DNA of 64,000 nucleotides. Origin: an uncultured Oscillospiraceae bacterium. Its GTDB lineage: Bacteria; Bacillota; Clostridia; Oscillospirales; Oscillospiraceae. Of the stretch, positions 16,413-25,212 are shown one piece after another. The DNA lies in assembly GCA_947626345.1 (NCBI GenBank), contig CANQSF010000003.1, positions 1-64,000 on the forward strand, read 5' to 3'. Below the pieces are notes generated by a model. It was given only the letters and a program-made list of their open reading frames with translations, was not told where the DNA came from and did not search any database. How positions within the stretch are numbered: position 1 is the first letter of the stretch; each line of letters starts with the position of its first letter. Made by a program: the position numbers and the translations under genes.

Positions 16413-17091
16413 GGAAAATGTGCAGCTTTTGACGTCCATCCTGCGGGAGGACCTGGTCCAGGCCATCGGCGAGACCCTGGTCATGACCTTCCTGCCCACG
16501 CTGCTGGCCTTCGTCATCGGCATCCCCCTGGGGGTGCTGCTGGTGACCGGGGAGGAGAGAGGCATCCGGCCGCTGCCCAGGGTGCTGATGCAGGCGCTGA
16601 ACGTGGTCATCAACCTGCTGCGGAGCGTACCGTTCCTCATCCTGCTGGTCGTGGTGCTGCCGGTGTCTCGGTTTTTCGTGGGCACGGCCGTGGGCACCCG
16701 CGCCATCATCGTGCCGCTGACCATCGCGGCGTTTCCTTTCGTGGCCCGGCTGGTGGAGACATCCATCCGGGAAGTGGATCAGGGGGTGATCGAGGCGGCC
16801 CAGGCTATGGGCGCCAGTCCTATGCAGATCGTATGCAAGGTGATGCTCCCGGAGGCCAAGCCCGCCCTCATCTCCAACGTGACCGTGGCGCTCATCACCA
16901 TCTTCGGCTACGGCGCCATGGCGGGCGTGCTGGGCGGCGGCGGCTTGGGCGCCATCGCCATCAACTACGGCTACTACCGCCGGCGGGAACTGGTCATGTG
17001 GGTCATGGTCATCCTGCTCATCGTCCTGGTGCAGATCTTCCAGAGCACCGGCAACTTCATCACCAAACGGAGCGACAAACGCATCCGGTGA
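16402..17091 (+). CDS. metI: methionine ABC transporter permease
   Basis: 229 residues with five hydrophobic segments. The EAA loop that contacts MetN reads EAAQAMGASPMQIVCKVMLP. A TTG at 16402 is the preferred start because GGAGGAGG (16385-16392) precedes it by about 9 bases; this overlaps metN by 11 bases. A GTG at 16420 is the alternative and would shorten it by six residues. Confidence 0.93.
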   Translation: MFSEENVQLLTSILREDLVQAIGETLVMTFLPTLLAFVIGIPLGVLLVTGEERGIRPLPRVLMQALNVVINLLRSVPFLILLVVVLPVSRFFVGTAVGTRAIIVPLTIAAFPFVARLVETSIREVDQGVIEAAQAMGASPMQIVCKVMLPEAKPALISNVTVALITIFGYGAMAGVLGGGGLGAIAINYGYYRRRELVMWVMVILLIVLVQIFQSTGNFITKRSDKRIR

Positions 17092-17140
17092 ACCTAGATC
17101 GCGGACCCTGTCAAATCATCTATCAAAAGGAGAAACTGAA

Positions 17141-17959
17141 ATGAAAAAGACACTTGCACTCGTTCTGGCTCTGGTCCTTTGCCTGAGCATCCTGGCTGGC
17201 TGCGGCGGCTCCAAGAAGGAAGCCGTCACCATCAAGGTCGGCGCCTCCCCCACGCCCCACGCGGAGATCCTGGAGCAGGTGAAGGACGTGCTGGCCGAGC
17301 AGGGTATCACCCTGGAGATCGTGGAGTACACCGACTATGTGCAGCCCAACGAGGCCGTGGAGAGCGGCGACATCGACGCAAACTACTTCCAGCACACCCC
17401 CTACATGAACACCTTCAACGAGGAGAACGGCACCCATCTGGTGAGCGTGGGAGCCATCCATTATGAGCCCTTCGGCATCTATGCCGGCAAGACTGCCAGC
17501 ATCGACGCTCTGCCTGACGGCGCCTCCATCGCCGTGCCCAACGACGGCTCCAACGAGACCCGCGCGCTGCTGCTGCTCCAGCAGGTGGGCCTGATCACCC
17601 TGGCTGACGGCGTGGACGCCTCCTCCAACGCCACCAAGCACGACATCGTGGACAATCCCAAGAACCTGGACATCCAGGAGCTGGAGGCTGCCCAGCTGAC
17701 CAACGTGCTGCAGGACGTTGATATGGCTGTCATCAACGGCAACTACGCCCTGCAGGGCGGCCTGAACGCCGGCACTGACGCCCTGGCCGTGGAGGATGCC
17801 TCCGGCGACGGCGCCCAGACCTACGCCAACATCCTGTGCGTCAAGGAGGGCAACGAGAACAACGAGGCCGTCCAGGCCCTGCTGCAGGCCCTGCAGTCCG
17901 ACGCGGTCAAGTCCTACATCGAGGAGACCTACGACGGCGCTGTGGTCGCCATCTTCTGA
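17141..17959 (+). CDS. metQ: methionine-binding lipoprotein (NlpA/MetQ family)
   Basis: 272 residues. A lipoprotein signal peptide ends at the lipobox LAGC (Cys 24). The mature protein has the NLPA core: VGASPTPHAEILEQVK, the DANYFQHTPYM motif and PNDGSNETRALLLLQ. It captures methionine outside the membrane for MetNI. AAAGGAG lies 8 bases upstream; a strong terminator follows. Confidence 0.95.
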   Translation: MKKTLALVLALVLCLSILAGCGGSKKEAVTIKVGASPTPHAEILEQVKDVLAEQGITLEIVEYTDYVQPNEAVESGDIDANYFQHTPYMNTFNEENGTHLVSVGAIHYEPFGIYAGKTASIDALPDGASIAVPNDGSNETRALLLLQQVGLITLADGVDASSNATKHDIVDNPKNLDIQELEAAQLTNVLQDVDMAVINGNYALQGGLNAGTDALAVEDASGDGAQTYANILCVKEGNENNEAVQALLQALQSDAVKSYIEETYDGAVVAIF

Positions 17960-17974
17960 GAGCCCCATAAAACA

Positions 17975-18009
17975 GAAGCGTTCCGGGAGATATCCCGGAA
18001 CGCTTTTTT
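17975..18009 (+). terminator. intrinsic terminator of metNIQ
   Basis: AAGCGTTCCGGGA and TCCCGGAACGCTT pair almost end to end, followed by TTTTTT. Confidence 0.9.
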
Positions 18010-18021
18010 CTGAATGAGCGG

Positions 18022-19299
18022 TCAGGCCAGCTTCGCCCCGCCCACCGGGCGGATGGACAGCACGTGGCAGGAGCCCGCGCCCAGCACCGCCTCCACGCCG
18101 GCCTTGAACTGGGCCAGCATGTCCCTGGGGACGAAGGCCTGGGCCGTGCCGCCGAAGCCGCCGCCGTGGACGCGGACCGCGCCCCGGCCGTCCAGAAGGT
18201 GGCGGGCCAGGGCGATGGTGAGCATCAGCGCCTGGTCCGAGGTCTGGCCCGTGGGCACCACGTTTTGCAGGTACATGGCCGAGGAAAGGCCCGACGCGGC
18301 CGCCAGGCGCAAGAAGCCGTCGAAGTCCCCGGCCCGCAGGGCGTCCGCCTGGGCGCCGGCCCGGTCGTTCTCGTCGAAGTAGTGCATGGACCGCAGCACC
18401 GCCCGGTCCCCGGCCAGAGCCCGCAGCGCCGGGATGGCGGGGGTGAACTCCTCCGGGGCGACATCACGGAGCACCTTTTTGCCGAAATAGCCGCTGACCG
18501 TGCGCAGCTCGTCGGTGATGGCGGCGTACTCCGCCGTCAGATCCCCGTGGCCTGCGCCGGAGTCCAGGATGCACAGGGCATAGCCCGTCTGCTCCAGGTC
18601 CAGGCCGATGGCGTCCACCACCGGCTCAGACGGGTCCAGAAAGTCGATGGCTACCACGCCGCCCATGGAGCTGGCGGTCTGGTCCATGAGCCCGCAGGGC
18701 TTGCCGAAGTACTCGTTCTCCGCCCACTGGCCGATCTGGGCCAGCCGGACAGGGGAGCACTGCCCGTCAAAAAACAGGTCGTTGACGATGTTGCCCATGA
18801 GCACCTCGAAGGCGGCGGAAGAGCTGAGCCCGCTGCCGCCGGGCACGTCGGACACCACATAGGCGTCGAAGCCCGTCCCGTCGAAACGGCAGCCCAGCTG
18901 CCGGAACCGTGCGGCCACGCCCCGAATCAGGGCGGCGGTGGTGTTGCGCTCCTCCTCCCGGACGGCCAGGTCCGTCAGCTCCACCGTCACGGCGGGATAG
19001 CCCTCCGACTGGACACGCAGCACGCCGCTGTCGGTCCGGCGCACGGCGGCCAGGATGTCCAGGTCCACCGCCGCGGCCAGCACCCGGCCGTGCTGATGGT
19101 CGGTGTGGTTGCCGCCCAGCTCCGTGCGCCCGGGGGCGGTGAAGAAGGCGTCGGCCGCGCCGGAGAAGGTGCGCTCAAAGCCCTCCAGCACGTGTCCGTA
19201 CCGGGCCCGGGCCGCCTCCAGCCGCGCCGGACCGTACAGACGGATGAGACCGTCGTCCAATGCGCCCGACGACAGCCGCCGGGAAAGGGTCTGCGTCAT
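18022..19299 (-). CDS. galK: galactokinase
   Basis: 425 residues; phosphorylates galactose at C1 (Leloir pathway). GHMP-kinase motifs: the substrate signature GRTELGGNHTDHQHG near residue 60, the ATP loop PGGSGLSSSA near 150, and GGGFGGTAQAF near 385. The start MTQTLSRRL is chosen because AAGGAG precedes it; 33 upstream in-frame residues lack family similarity and would overlap the promoter. No other Leloir gene is adjacent; an epimerase-like gene lies far away at 37517. The slightly altered signature (GRTEL rather than GRVNL) matches other clostridial GalK. Confidence 0.9.
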   Translation of the reverse strand: MTQTLSRRLSSGALDDGLIRLYGPARLEAARARYGHVLEGFERTFSGAADAFFTAPGRTELGGNHTDHQHGRVLAAAVDLDILAAVRRTDSGVLRVQSEGYPAVTVELTDLAVREEERNTTAALIRGVAARFRQLGCRFDGTGFDAYVVSDVPGGSGLSSSAAFEVLMGNIVNDLFFDGQCSPVRLAQIGQWAENEYFGKPCGLMDQTASSMGGVVAIDFLDPSEPVVDAIGLDLEQTGYALCILDSGAGHGDLTAEYAAITDELRTVSGYFGKKVLRDVAPEEFTPAIPALRALAGDRAVLRSMHYFDENDRAGAQADALRAGDFDGFLRLAAASGLSSAMYLQNVVPTGQTSDQALMLTIALARHLLDGRGAVRVHGGGFGGTAQAFVPRDMLAQFKAGVEAVLGAGSCHVLSIRPVGGAKLA

Positions 19300-19396
19300 A
19301 TCGACCACTCCTTTTCTGCTGGGATCTGCCGGAGAGCGAAGGCGCGGCCCTCGCCTCCGGCGGAAGTCCACCGGGAGATAAGCTCCCGTGTGCACC

Positions 19397-19402
19397 ATTG
19401 TA
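19397..19402 (-). promoter_or_regulatory. extended -10 element, galK promoter
   Basis: The minus strand reads TGCTACAAT (extended -10 TGnTACAAT). No good -35 is visible. This leaves a leader of about 90 nt before galK. Confidence 0.4.
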
Positions 19403-19463
19403 GCACACCCGGGGGGATTTTTCCATAACCCGGGAACATTTTTGATAAGGAGAGACCGCCGGC

Positions 19464-20408
19464 TCAGAGACCGGCGGCCGTCTCGTTCACAGCGATGTCC
19501 TCCCGGGGGACCTTGTCCCAGGAGAAGAGCTCCACCAGCCGGCGGGCCGCGATGGGCTCCGGGGCGGGGAGCAGGCCGGCCAGCCAGGCCAGCTGCCCGG
19601 TCAGGGCCTCGGCGGTGGTGTCCAGCCGGAGCAGCTGGGTGCTGAGACTGCCCAGCCGCTTGGAGAGCTTGCCCTCCATGCCGGTAAGAAGGGGCAGATG
19701 GCAGTAGGCCGGCGGCGTGCCCCCCAGGGTGCGGATGAGCCAGGCCTGCCGGGGCGCGGAGGACAGCAGGTCCCGGCCCCGGACCACCCGGGTCACGCCC
19801 ATGCGCATATCGTCCACGCTCACCGCCAGCTGATAGGCGTATACCCCGTCCGCCCGGCGGATGATGAAGTCGCCGCCCTCCCGGGCCAGGTTCTGGGCAT
19901 AGGGGCCGTAATGGCCGTCGATCACGGTGACGGTCTCGTCCGGCACCCGCACCTTCCAGGCGGGAGGACGGTCCGCGGCGAGCCGGGCGGCCCGCTCCGC
20001 GGCGCTCGTATGGGCACAGCGGCAGCCAGGGTCGTGGACCGCCTCACCGGGGTGAGGGGCGGAGGCGGCAGCCAGCCGCTGGGCCCGGCTGCACCAGCAG
20101 GGATATACCAGCCCCATCCGCTCCAGGGTGTGGAAGGCGTCCTCATAGAGGGCGGTGCGGTTGGCCTGGCGGTAGGCCGGGTCCGGATAGCCCTCGTCCC
20201 AGTCCAGGCCCAGCCACGCCAGATCCGCGGCCAGGGCCCGGGCATATTCCTCCTTCGTGCGGACCGGGTCCAAGTCCTCCATCCGGAAGATCATCCGCCC
20301 GCCCAGGGCGCGGCTGTCCAGCCATGCCAGCAGCATGGCCAACAGGTTGCCCAGGTGCATATACCCGGAGGGGCTGGGGGCGAAACGCCCGGTGATCGTC
20401 GTGTCCAT
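19464..20408 (-). CDS. gluQ: glutamyl-queuosine tRNA(Asp) synthetase
   Basis: 314 residues, a truncated glutamyl-tRNA synthetase lacking the anticodon domain. GluQRS attaches glutamate to queuosine in the anticodon of tRNA-Asp. The class I marks are FAPSPSGYMHLGN (HIGH type) at 9-21 and KLSKRLG (KMSKS type) near 245. The Cys pairs CWC (about 103) and CRC (about 130) fit the zinc site of the family. There is no ribosome site; the promoter -10 ends 6 bases before the ATG, so the mRNA may be leaderless. Confidence 0.9.
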   Translation of the reverse strand: MDTTITGRFAPSPSGYMHLGNLLAMLLAWLDSRALGGRMIFRMEDLDPVRTKEEYARALAADLAWLGLDWDEGYPDPAYRQANRTALYEDAFHTLERMGLVYPCWCSRAQRLAAASAPHPGEAVHDPGCRCAHTSAAERAARLAADRPPAWKVRVPDETVTVIDGHYGPYAQNLAREGGDFIIRRADGVYAYQLAVSVDDMRMGVTRVVRGRDLLSSAPRQAWLIRTLGGTPPAYCHLPLLTGMEGKLSKRLGSLSTQLLRLDTTAEALTGQLAWLAGLLPAPEPIAARRLVELFSWDKVPREDIAVNETAAGL

Positions 20409-20414
20409 AGGTCC

Positions 20415-20442
20415 ATTATAGCGAAAAACCGCCGTTTGTAAA
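20415..20442 (-). promoter_or_regulatory. promoter of gluQ, very close to its start codon
   Basis: Minus-strand TTTACA (plus 20437-20442), 16 bases, TATAAT (plus 20415-20420). The transcription start would fall at or within the ATG at 20408. Confidence 0.7.
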
Positions 20443-20465
20443 GCGGGGCGGGGGCCCCTTGCCTC

Positions 20466-20494
20466 TTGACAGCGGGGCCGGGTTTTACTAAAAT
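20466..20494 (+). promoter_or_regulatory. promoter of pgsA
   Basis: TTGACA (20466-20471), 17 bases, TAAAAT (20489-20494). Confidence 0.8.
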
Positions 20495-20529
20495 ATGCTC
20501 ATCGTATGGAATAGGGGGGCCTGGTGGAT

Positions 20530-21072
20530 ATGAATCTGCCCAACAAGCTGACCATTGCCCGGATCGCGATGACCGCGCTGATGGTGGTGTTCCTGCTGCT
20601 GAACGGCCCGATGTGGGCCTGGCTGGCGGCGGCGCTGTTCATCGCCGCGTCCCTGACGGACATGGCCGACGGCCGGATCGCCCGCAGCCGGAATCTGGTG
20701 ACCAACTTCGGCAAGTTCATGGACCCGCTGGCGGACAAGATCCTCAACTACTCGGTGATGATCGTGCTGATCCCGGAGCGGCTGATCCCCCCGGTGGCGG
20801 TGGTGATCATCCTGTTCAGGGAGTTTCTGGTCAGCGGTATCCGCCTGTCCGCCGCGGAGCAGGGGAGAGTGGTGGCCGCCAACATCTGGGGTAAGCTGAA
20901 GACCGTGGTCCAGGACCTGTCCCTGGTGGCGATACTGATCCTGCGGGCGCTGGACGCCGGCATCCTGGAGGGGCTGGCCAATGGCCTGATGTGGGTGTGC
21001 GCGGTGCTGACGGTGGTCTCCGGGGCGGTGTACCTGTGGCAGAACATCGACGTGCTGAAGGACGCCGACTGA
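20530..21072 (+). CDS. pgsA: CDP-diacylglycerol-glycerol-3-phosphate phosphatidyltransferase
   Basis: 180 residues with about five membrane helices; makes phosphatidylglycerol phosphate. The CDP-alcohol transferase motif is complete: DMADGRIARS, then NFGKFMDPLADK (pattern DGx2ARx8Gx3Dx3D) at about 47-73. ATG 20530 is 11 bases after GGGGGG (20514-20519); an in-frame GTG at 20524 is the alternative. Confidence 0.92.
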   Translation: MNLPNKLTIARIAMTALMVVFLLLNGPMWAWLAAALFIAASLTDMADGRIARSRNLVTNFGKFMDPLADKILNYSVMIVLIPERLIPPVAVVIILFREFLVSGIRLSAAEQGRVVAANIWGKLKTVVQDLSLVAILILRALDAGILEGLANGLMWVCAVLTVVSGAVYLWQNIDVLKDAD

Positions 21073-21106
21073 TCTACGCAAACGAACGTCAACAGAGAAT
21101 AAAAAA

Positions 21107-21140
21107 GATCCGCATCCTTTTTTCGGAAAGGATGCGGATC
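21107..21140. terminator. bidirectional terminator between pgsA and the M3 peptidase
   Basis: GATCCGCATCCTTT (21107-21120) pairs perfectly with AAAGGATGCGGATC (21127-21140). The T-run is strong for minus-strand transcripts (six T) and weak for the plus strand. Confidence 0.85.
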
Positions 21141-21154
21141 GTGATTTTGCGCGA

Positions 21155-22888
21155 TTACGCCATGGCGTCCAGGCGGGCCAGCTCGTCCAGCAGGGGTTCG
21201 AGGACCTCCGCGACCGCGCCCTCCTCGGTGAACAGCTTCAGCCCGCAGGCGGGCAGCACGGTCATATAACCGCTGCCGTCGGCGGTGGCCTCCAGGACGG
21301 CCTTCCAGGTGTCCACGCCGGCCTGAAAATCCTTCTGGGCGAGCTCCCAGATCTGGATGGTGGCCATGCAGGAGGCGGCGTAGCTGATATAGTACATGGG
21401 CTGCTCGAAGGTGTGGTTGATGTACACCCAGGTGTAATCCACGTCCATGGGCTCATACTGGCCGTACTCGGCGCAGATGGAGGCGTACAGCTCGTTTATC
21501 TCCTCCAGGGTCATGTCCGGATCGTCGTAGATGCGCCGCTGGAATTCGTCTTGGATGCACCCGTCCGTGACCATCGTCATCATCTGGTCCAGGACGTAGA
21601 ACTTGGCGGCGGTGACGCCCTCGGTGTAGATCTGGTCGTAATAGGCGGTGAACAGCGATTCCAAAGCGGTGGAGTGGATCTCCAGCAGGTCGAAGTTGTC
21701 CATTGAGGTCATGGGATCGGCGTCGGGATAGTAATATTTATAGATGAAGTGGCCGAATTCGTGGCTCAGCGAGTCCAGATCGTCGCAGGTGCCGCTCAGT
21801 CCGGCGAACAGGAACGGGCAGCCCAGCTCCGGCACGGAGATGGTATAGGCGCCGGCCATCCGGTCGTCGCCGGCGGCGATGTCGTACATGCCGTGGCTGA
21901 CCATGTATTCCAGCGGCTCCAGAGTGAACGCATCCAGCTCGCCGGCGAACTGGCCGAAGGTTTCCAGAAGCTCCTCCGCGTCCATCACGGGCTCCGTGGT
22001 GTCCCTGGCGTACCAGAGGTCGCTGTAATACAGGTCCTCGTAATAGTCGGGGGCCTCCTTCTTGACCGCGTCGCAGAACTGCTGCGCCTCCTCCGCGGTG
22101 TAATCCCGTCCAAAGCTCTGCTCATAGGCCAGGTCCGCGTAGCTGTCGTAGCCCTCGATCTCGGCTATCTCGGCCCGGATGGCGACCAGCTGGGTGAAGA
22201 TGGGGCCTACCTGGTCGTTGAGGGCCTTCATCAGGCCGTAATAGACCTCCATATATCCGTCGTAGTCGGTGTTGGCCAGGGCGCTGCCGGGAATGCCATC
22301 CAGCATATCGAAGGTCCAGGCGTCGCCGTTGTATTCATACTCCACCTCGTCCTCGGCGGACATGGCCTCATAGTACTGATCCACCAGCTCGCTCTCCTGG
22401 ACCAGCAGCTCGCTCTCCCGGTCGGTGAGGGGGACGTAATCGGCGTAATAGGCCGCCGCGTCCTCGCCCACATGCTCGGTCAGCGCGTCGGCGCAGGGGC
22501 CCTGGAGCACGTTGTATGCGGCCTCGCAGAAGCTGTCCGCCGCATCGGTGAGCAGTTGGTCGTTGTAGAGATCCTCATCCGACCAGTATTCGTCCGTCAC
22601 GTCGGCGGAATACTTGATGTAGGACATGGTGCTCATGGTGTTCATATGGATGACCTGGGCATAGAGCTGATCGAACAGCTCCAGCACCGCCTCCGCGTCG
22701 TCAGACTCCGCCAGAGCGTTGAGCTGGTCGAGCTGCTCGTTGAAGGAGGCCGGGTCGATGTGTTCGTATTCCAGATCCTCCCAATTGGTGCCTGCCAGAG
22801 CGGCGACGCTGTTCGCCGGAGCGGACACGCCGGCGGTGCCGGCGGAAAAGGCGATGATGGCGGCCAGGACCAGAGAAAGAATGCGCAT
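21155..22888 (-). CDS. secreted M3-family oligoendopeptidase
   Basis: 577 residues. Zinc peptidase of the M3 family (thimet/oligopeptidase F type): LSHEFGHFIYKYY contains HExxH, with a downstream Glu (LLEIHSTALESL) as third ligand. Unlike most M3 enzymes it begins with a signal peptide (MRILSLVLAAIIAFSAGTAG, then SAPA), so it probably acts outside the cell. A longer in-frame start 54 residues upstream lacks such a signal and is rejected. An extended -10 (TGGTATACT on the minus strand) lies about 50 bases upstream, and a small hairpin in the leader (TCCCGCA/TGCGGGA). Confidence 0.9.
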   Translation of the reverse strand: MRILSLVLAAIIAFSAGTAGVSAPANSVAALAGTNWEDLEYEHIDPASFNEQLDQLNALAESDDAEAVLELFDQLYAQVIHMNTMSTMSYIKYSADVTDEYWSDEDLYNDQLLTDAADSFCEAAYNVLQGPCADALTEHVGEDAAAYYADYVPLTDRESELLVQESELVDQYYEAMSAEDEVEYEYNGDAWTFDMLDGIPGSALANTDYDGYMEVYYGLMKALNDQVGPIFTQLVAIRAEIAEIEGYDSYADLAYEQSFGRDYTAEEAQQFCDAVKKEAPDYYEDLYYSDLWYARDTTEPVMDAEELLETFGQFAGELDAFTLEPLEYMVSHGMYDIAAGDDRMAGAYTISVPELGCPFLFAGLSGTCDDLDSLSHEFGHFIYKYYYPDADPMTSMDNFDLLEIHSTALESLFTAYYDQIYTEGVTAAKFYVLDQMMTMVTDGCIQDEFQRRIYDDPDMTLEEINELYASICAEYGQYEPMDVDYTWVYINHTFEQPMYYISYAASCMATIQIWELAQKDFQAGVDTWKAVLEATADGSGYMTVLPACGLKLFTEEGAVAEVLEPLLDELARLDAMA

Positions 22889-23043
22889 GGGTCTACCTCT
22901 CTTTCTTCTCCCGCACCCTGCGGGAAGTGTGATATAGTATACCACAGGGGGCGCGGAAATGAAACAAAAATCGTCCGCGCCGGCGGGGACGGGCTGCCGG
23001 GCGCGCCAATGGTTAAAAAAAGAAATTATTCCGCAACAACTCG

Positions 23044-23072
23044 TTGACAATCACAGAGAATGATGATAAAAT
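23044..23072 (+). promoter_or_regulatory. promoter of the surface protein gene
   Basis: TTGACA (23044-23049), 17 bases, TAAAAT (23067-23072), giving a leader of about 70 nt with low GC. Confidence 0.8.
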
Positions 23073-23151
23073 TGTAACCGTATCGGATCGGAAATAACAA
23101 TTATTAACAAAAAGATTACGAACGACTCTTGGATTCTGGAGGTACGGTCAT

Positions 23152-25125
23152 ATGAGAAAAGCATGGATCACGCTGGTGGTGTTCGGCATCCTGCTGTGCA
23201 TGGTCGCCAGCCTTGGTTTCTCGGCCGGCACGGCGCAGGAGGAGGGCATCTCCATCCTGGCCGTCAGCGGCGGACATCTGGAAGAGGAGTATATCGGCCT
23301 GCTCAAGGGCGCCAATGAAAATACGTATGTCATCGACGTGACCGGCGGCCAGTCTGAGACGGACCATGCCGGCTATGACGTGGTGTTCATGGGCGCCGAG
23401 CCCGACACGGTGGACGAGGCCCAGACCATGGCGATGACCGAGGCCACCGGCCCGGTCACCGGCTCCGTCACCGGCCCTGTGGGGGAGGACGAGGAGCCTG
23501 CCTATGAGGCCCTGTACGCTGGGCAGAGCACCACCTTCCGCGCGGTGCTGGCCAGCGGCGTGGAGCAGATCGTGACCCTGATCGGCGTGGACGGCGACAT
23601 GGATGCGGAGACCATCCGCCAGCTGATGAGCGAGAGCGACGGCCATGTGATCGCCATCGGCGCGCCTGAGGCCGCCAAGGCGGTGTCCGAGGCCGGCGTG
23701 ACGATGTTCCTCACCGCGGACGCGGCGGAGGATGAGGAGCTGGCCGAGGAGCTGGCTGTGGTGGACCTGAAGGACGGCGAGAGCGGCAAGACCGTGGCCA
23801 TCATCGGCTGCGATGATTCCGATCAGCTGACTATCGTCTCCATGCCTCTGTCCGAGCTGAAGGTGGATGACCCCAACGTGGGTCCTCAGGAGCAGCCCGG
23901 CACGGAGGAGGAGCCCGGCATCGGGGATGAGCCCCAGGCGGACGACCCCGGCGTAGGCCCCCAGGAGACCGGCGATGACGAGCCGGAGACCAGTGACGAG
24001 CCGGAGGCCACTGAGGAGCCCGAGCCCACCGACGAGCCCGAGCCCGAGGTCTTCACCATCACCTATGAGCCCGGCGAGGGCAAGGGCGAGAAGGTGGACA
24101 ACGCCGTCGAGGCTGACAAGAACCAGATCATCCTCAGCGAGTTCGGCTTCGAGGCCCCCGAGGGCAAGGAATTTGCCGGCTGGCTCATCGACGGCCAGGT
24201 GCATGACGCCAAGACCGACTACACCGTGACGGCGGACGTGACGGCTGTGGCCCAGTATCAGGACAAGGCCCCTGGGCAGACCCCCGAGAGCGACAAGGAC
24301 CCGGGCTTCGTGGAGGGCGAGACCATCGATGTGTGGCAGATCGGCGGCAACGACACCCTGATGGTGTCCTTCACCGACGCCAAGATCAAGACCGTCTCCC
24401 TGACCTCTGACCAGGCGGCCCCCACCGTCCTGACCCCCGGCGAGAACTATTTCACCATCGACGACAACAAGACCGCCGTGATCGGCAAGGATTATCTGGA
24501 CAGCCTGGCGCCCGACGACTACACGATGGTCTTCTCCTTCGAGGAGGACGCCGACGGCTCCACCTATAAGGACGCGGCCGTGGCCATCTCCGTGGAGCCC
24601 AGCGCCGTGGATCCCAACGAGTCCACCTTCACGGAGAAGTGGGACCGGACGGGGGAGTACACCCACGACTTCGGTGACCGCACGCCCAACAAGCTGGAGA
24701 TGAAGAACGGCACCGACTCCGCTACCGGCGAGCCCAAGTGGGTGGAGGTCACCCTGGACAAGGACTATAAGGTCGAGGGCAACGTGCTGACGATGCTGCC
24801 CGCCATGATCAACGGCGGCAGCCGCTGGCAGATCTGGCAGAACGGCGGCTACACCTTCCGCGTGAGCTTCACCTCCGGCGATCCGGTGGTTTTCAGCGTG
24901 ACCGTGGAGGGCGACGTGCCCGCGACGGCGACTCCGGAGCCCACTGCGGAGCCCACGGCCACGCCTGCGCCCACGGCTACGCCCGCGCCCACCCACAATC
25001 CCAACGGCGCCCCCGCCACGGGCGATAACACCCCCATCAGCATGTATGTGATCATCCTGGTGGTGTGCGTGGTGGCCGCGGTGGCCGTCGCCATCGTGGT
25101 GGTACGGAAGAGGAAGAACAACTGA
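23152..25125 (+). CDS. cell-surface protein with sortase-type C-terminus
   Basis: 657 residues. A signal peptide covers residues 1-30. An acidic, Val/Ile-patterned region extends to about 240. An E/P/D-rich linker (about 243-302) follows, then an InlB B-repeat-like (Flg_new) module: FTITYEPGEGKGEK to GWLIDGQVHDAKT. Two further beta-rich regions follow. A Pro/Thr linker (about 585-620) leads to PATGDNTP, a 20-residue hydrophobic helix and the tail VRKRKNN. PATGD replaces the usual LPxTG, a variant common in gut clostridia. Probably wall-anchored; ligand unknown. The ribosome site GGAGG is 10 bases upstream. Confidence 0.82.
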   Translation: MRKAWITLVVFGILLCMVASLGFSAGTAQEEGISILAVSGGHLEEEYIGLLKGANENTYVIDVTGGQSETDHAGYDVVFMGAEPDTVDEAQTMAMTEATGPVTGSVTGPVGEDEEPAYEALYAGQSTTFRAVLASGVEQIVTLIGVDGDMDAETIRQLMSESDGHVIAIGAPEAAKAVSEAGVTMFLTADAAEDEELAEELAVVDLKDGESGKTVAIIGCDDSDQLTIVSMPLSELKVDDPNVGPQEQPGTEEEPGIGDEPQADDPGVGPQETGDDEPETSDEPEATEEPEPTDEPEPEVFTITYEPGEGKGEKVDNAVEADKNQIILSEFGFEAPEGKEFAGWLIDGQVHDAKTDYTVTADVTAVAQYQDKAPGQTPESDKDPGFVEGETIDVWQIGGNDTLMVSFTDAKIKTVSLTSDQAAPTVLTPGENYFTIDDNKTAVIGKDYLDSLAPDDYTMVFSFEEDADGSTYKDAAVAISVEPSAVDPNESTFTEKWDRTGEYTHDFGDRTPNKLEMKNGTDSATGEPKWVEVTLDKDYKVEGNVLTMLPAMINGGSRWQIWQNGGYTFRVSFTSGDPVVFSVTVEGDVPATATPEPTAEPTATPAPTATPAPTHNPNGAPATGDNTPISMYVIILVVCVVAAVAVAIVVVRKRKNN

Positions 25126-25212
25126 TCTTCAAGATCGACACATTGGTACCGGGGCCGTGGGCAACCACGGCCCCTTTGCAGAGCATTTACCCGGAAGGAG
25201 AGCGATGGGCGC

